Assembly: GCA_903910005.1 (NCBI GenBank)
Contig: CAIVXW010000234.1
Span: forward strand, 1 to 17,240
DNA length: 17,240 bases
Direction: 5' to 3'
Source: an uncultured Methylococcaceae bacterium
GTDB lineage: Bacteria > Pseudomonadota > Gammaproteobacteria > Methylococcales > Methylococcaceae
Part shown: positions 15,112 to 17,240 of the stretch, in pieces
Layout of the letters: the number at the start of each line of letters is the position of its first letter
How positions within the stretch are numbered: position 1 is the first letter of the stretch
Made by a program: the position numbers and the translations under genes
Notes under the pieces: model-generated
What the model was told of the DNA's origin: nothing
Seen by the model: only the letters and a program-made list of their open reading frames with translations
The model's database searches: none

Positions 15112-17156
15112 ACCCCATGAGCCGTTGGTATGCAGGAATCGGGTTCCTGTGGTGGGCCGCCGGGCTGGAAGCGCACGATCTGGGTCCGTTTCTGCCACCG
15201 GCCCGGACGCAGGCGGTTGTGGCTGATTTCAGCACCGCCAGCCCGAATCACTTGCCGGTCGGCTGGAAAACCAGCCCCGAATCAGAATCATGGGTCAGCA
15301 CCCGCCCGAGCGGTACCGACCCGGAAGACCATCCGGCCATACAGGTGGGTTATGAACTGCCTGCTACCCGGCCCACCGGGCTGGAAACCGGCTACGGGTT
15401 GCGGCAAACCTTGCCCGATCTGGATGCCACCGGCTTCGATCATCTGGCATTCTGGATCAGGGGGGAGGCGGGACAGGCCACCGGCACTGAACTGGAACTG
15501 CGGCTTGAACGCCCTGATCCCGGCTGGCCCGGCAAACAGGCCGTGGCCCGTTACCGGATCAGCGGCATTACACCGGACTGGAAACGGGTGGTGATTCCAC
15601 TCAATCAAATCATCGGCATCGGCCGGCTGGAACACCTCAATGCCCTGGCCATTGCCATCCCGACCCTGCCAACCCAACGCCACAAGGGGACATTCACGCT
15701 GGGCAATATCAGCCTCATCCAGACCGGCCAGCCCGGATCCGGCTCCAATGATCCGCTGATTCCCGAACAGCGCAGTGCCTGGGCGGCGTTGCTGGGCGGT
15801 GAACACCGGGTACAGACGGCATTGCGTGGCCGCCTGGCCGGATGGCCCGGACAGTTTCTGACCGCAGCGGCTTCGCTGCCCCGCGATGACCTGGCATTCC
15901 TGACCCGGATCGCAGCCGATACCTGGCGCGGCGTGGCAGCCCTGGTGGACTGGCGTCACGGCCTGCCCATCGACCGCATCCAGTTGGCCCCCGACTCACT
16001 GGCACCGGAACGGGCGGCAATCGGCGATTACACCAACATCTCAACCGCCGGACTCTATCTGTTGGCGGTTGTGTCGGCCCATGAACTGGGCCTGATCAAC
16101 CGTCCTGATACCCTGGAGAAACTGACCACCACCCTGACAACCCTGGCAACACTGGAAACCTGGAACGGGTTTTTCTACAACTACTACAACACCACTACCC
16201 TGGAGCGTACCAGCCATTTCGTGTCGTTTGTCGATTCGGCCTGGTTGACTGCCAGCCTGATGGTCGTCCGCCAGGCCTTTCCCGAACTGGCTGCCCGCTG
16301 CACCGATTTGATCGGGACGGCGGATTATCGCCTGTTCCACGATTCCCAAACCGGCCTGATGTCGCACGGCTACCATGTCAACCTGGGGCAGCACTCCAAC
16401 ATGCACTATGGCGTGATGTACGCCGAATCACGACTGGGCAGCCTCATTGCCATTGGCAAGGGCGATGTTGCCCCGACGCACTGGTTCAATCTGATCAGAA
16501 CCTTTCCGCCGGACTACGGCTGGCAGTCACAGACACCGGTGGCCCGCACCGAGCAGACTGGCAACGGCTACCGCTGGATGGGGGGGTATTATCAGTGGCG
16601 GGAGTTTCGCTATGTGCCGTCCTGGGGCGGTAGCCTGTTCGAGGCCCTGATGCCCGGACTGGTGCTGGACGAACTGTCACAGGCTCCGCACGGTTTGGGC
16701 TATAACGATCGCGTCCATACCACCATTCACCGGCTCCACGCCCTCGAAGACCTGAGCTATCCGGTCTGGGGCATGTCGCCCAGTTCCACGCCCGGCAGCA
16801 TGGCTCATTATGATGAATACGGCGTCCGCGTTCTGGGCATCAAGGGCTATGGAGCCGGTGTGGTGACGCCGCACGTCTCGGCCCTGGCCCTGATGACCGA
16901 ACCAACCGAAGCCATTGCCAACCTCAGAACCCTGAGCGAACGCTATCCGGTTTACGGCGATTTTGGTTTTTACGATGCGGTCAGTCCGCTAACGGGGGCG
17001 GTGTCCTACAGTTATCTCAGCCTGGATCAGGCGATGACCCTGATCGCGCTGGCCAACCACCTCAAGCCGCATGTCATACAGTCGTATTTTGCCCGGGATC
17101 CCTGGATCAGGGCCATTCTGCCGTTGCTGGCCCTTGAACGGATCGAACCGGGCTGA
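15108..17156 (+). CDS. Secreted glycoamylase-like protein (GH144-type) with N-terminal carbohydrate-binding-like domain
   Basis: The 682-residue product starts at an ATG overlapping the GT stop (ATGA). It has a plausible Sec signal peptide: R6, hydrophobic GIGFLWWAAG, cleavage after LEA (about 22). Residues about 37-205 resemble a beta-sandwich carbohydrate-binding or CIA30/CBM11-like domain (VVADFSTASP, DHLAFWIRGEAG, DWKRVVIPLNQIIG). From about 305 follows an alpha/alpha-barrel-type region: YTNISTAGLYLLAVVSAHEL, FVSFVDSAWLTASLMVV, MYAESRLGSLIAIGKGDV, SWGGSLFEALMP, YPVWGMSPSSTPG, EYGVRVLGIKGYG, DFGFYDAVSP and SYLSLDQAMTLIALAN. These match glycoamylase/DUF3131-type proteins, which include GH144 endo-beta-1,2-glucanases and the C-terminus of cyclic beta-1,2-glucan synthases. 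It is probably periplasmic or exported and would trim or process a glucan, perhaps the product of the two upstream genes. Catalytic residues cannot be assigned by eye. It is followed directly by a terminator. Confidence 0.85.
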   Translation: MNPMSRWYAGIGFLWWAAGLEAHDLGPFLPPARTQAVVADFSTASPNHLPVGWKTSPESESWVSTRPSGTDPEDHPAIQVGYELPATRPTGLETGYGLRQTLPDLDATGFDHLAFWIRGEAGQATGTELELRLERPDPGWPGKQAVARYRISGITPDWKRVVIPLNQIIGIGRLEHLNALAIAIPTLPTQRHKGTFTLGNISLIQTGQPGSGSNDPLIPEQRSAWAALLGGEHRVQTALRGRLAGWPGQFLTAAASLPRDDLAFLTRIAADTWRGVAALVDWRHGLPIDRIQLAPDSLAPERAAIGDYTNISTAGLYLLAVVSAHELGLINRPDTLEKLTTTLTTLATLETWNGFFYNYYNTTTLERTSHFVSFVDSAWLTASLMVVRQAFPELAARCTDLIGTADYRLFHDSQTGLMSHGYHVNLGQHSNMHYGVMYAESRLGSLIAIGKGDVAPTHWFNLIRTFPPDYGWQSQTPVARTEQTGNGYRWMGGYYQWREFRYVPSWGGSLFEALMPGLVLDELSQAPHGLGYNDRVHTTIHRLHALEDLSYPVWGMSPSSTPGSMAHYDEYGVRVLGIKGYGAGVVTPHVSALALMTEPTEAIANLRTLSERYPVYGDFGFYDAVSPLTGAVSYSYLSLDQAMTLIALANHLKPHVIQSYFARDPWIRAILPLLALERIEPG

Positions 17157-17175
17157 AAGGCCCGGAATTGCAGGC

Positions 17176-17213
17176 AAAAAAAAGCCCGGCGGATCGCGCC
17201 AGGCCTTTTTCTT
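17176..17213 (+). terminator. Rho-independent terminator closing the gyrB-glycan gene run
   Basis: GCCCGGCG (17184-17191) pairs with CGCCAGGC (17197-17204) with one mismatch around a short loop, followed by TTTTTCTTC and preceded by eight A. The A-rich and T-rich flanks would let it work in both directions. It lies 27 nt after the stop codon and is the first strong terminator I see since dnaA. Confidence 0.85.
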
Positions 17214-17240
17214 CAAACTGGTAGCTACGGGCAGACTTGA

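Noticed and set aside
1..17240. CRISPR array, tRNA or rRNA genes
   Set aside because: No regularly spaced direct repeats, tRNA-like cloverleaf or rRNA stretches were seen anywhere in the window.

Overview
The window is a chromosomal replication-gene region of a gammaproteobacterium. Two divergent gene blocks lie back to back. On the minus strand, reading leftward from about 5390, are rpmH, rnpA, yidD, yidC and mnmE. On the plus strand, reading rightward from 5690, are dnaA, dnaN, recF and gyrB. This order, the long (about 808 residue) GyrB and the YidC with a large periplasmic domain fit Gammaproteobacteria. I cannot name the genus.

Layout. Positions 1-1515 are a graveyard of mobile DNA. An IS4/IS701-type DDE transposase remnant with two frameshifts runs off the left edge (1-412). 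Next comes an AT-richer stretch with an unrecognised small ORF (401-910). The N-terminal half of an IS66-family transposase (about 980-1515) follows; it has a frameshift and is cut off just after its first catalytic Asp. Positions 1516-1668 hold short repeats and a hairpin downstream of mnmE. Positions 1669-5389 are the tightly overlapping rpmH-rnpA-yidD-yidC-mnmE block, driven by a near-consensus sigma70 promoter at 5434-5462. Positions 5390-5689 separate the two blocks. This is where oriC sits in some relatives, but I see no consensus DnaA box here. Positions 5690-11697 are dnaA-dnaN-recF-gyrB.

The most unusual part is 11690-17156. Three envelope or polysaccharide-type genes follow gyrB with no gap (8, 4 and 4 nt overlaps): a methyltransferase-glycosyltransferase fusion, a GT4 glycosyltransferase with an extra C-terminal winged-helix-like domain, and a secreted two-domain glycoamylase-like (GH144-type) protein. 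A rho-independent terminator at 17176-17213 closes the run. The replication operon therefore appears to extend into a glycan-building and glycan-cutting cassette, so these genes would share transcripts with gyrB.

How the genes work together: rpmH (ribosome), rnpA (RNase P), yidD/yidC (membrane protein insertion) and mnmE (tRNA wobble modification) serve translation and membrane biogenesis. dnaA, dnaN, recF and gyrB serve initiation, processivity, gap repair and supercoiling. The three trailing genes plausibly make or remodel a surface or periplasmic glycan, possibly a beta-1,2-glucan-like one, but no substrate can be assigned from sequence alone.
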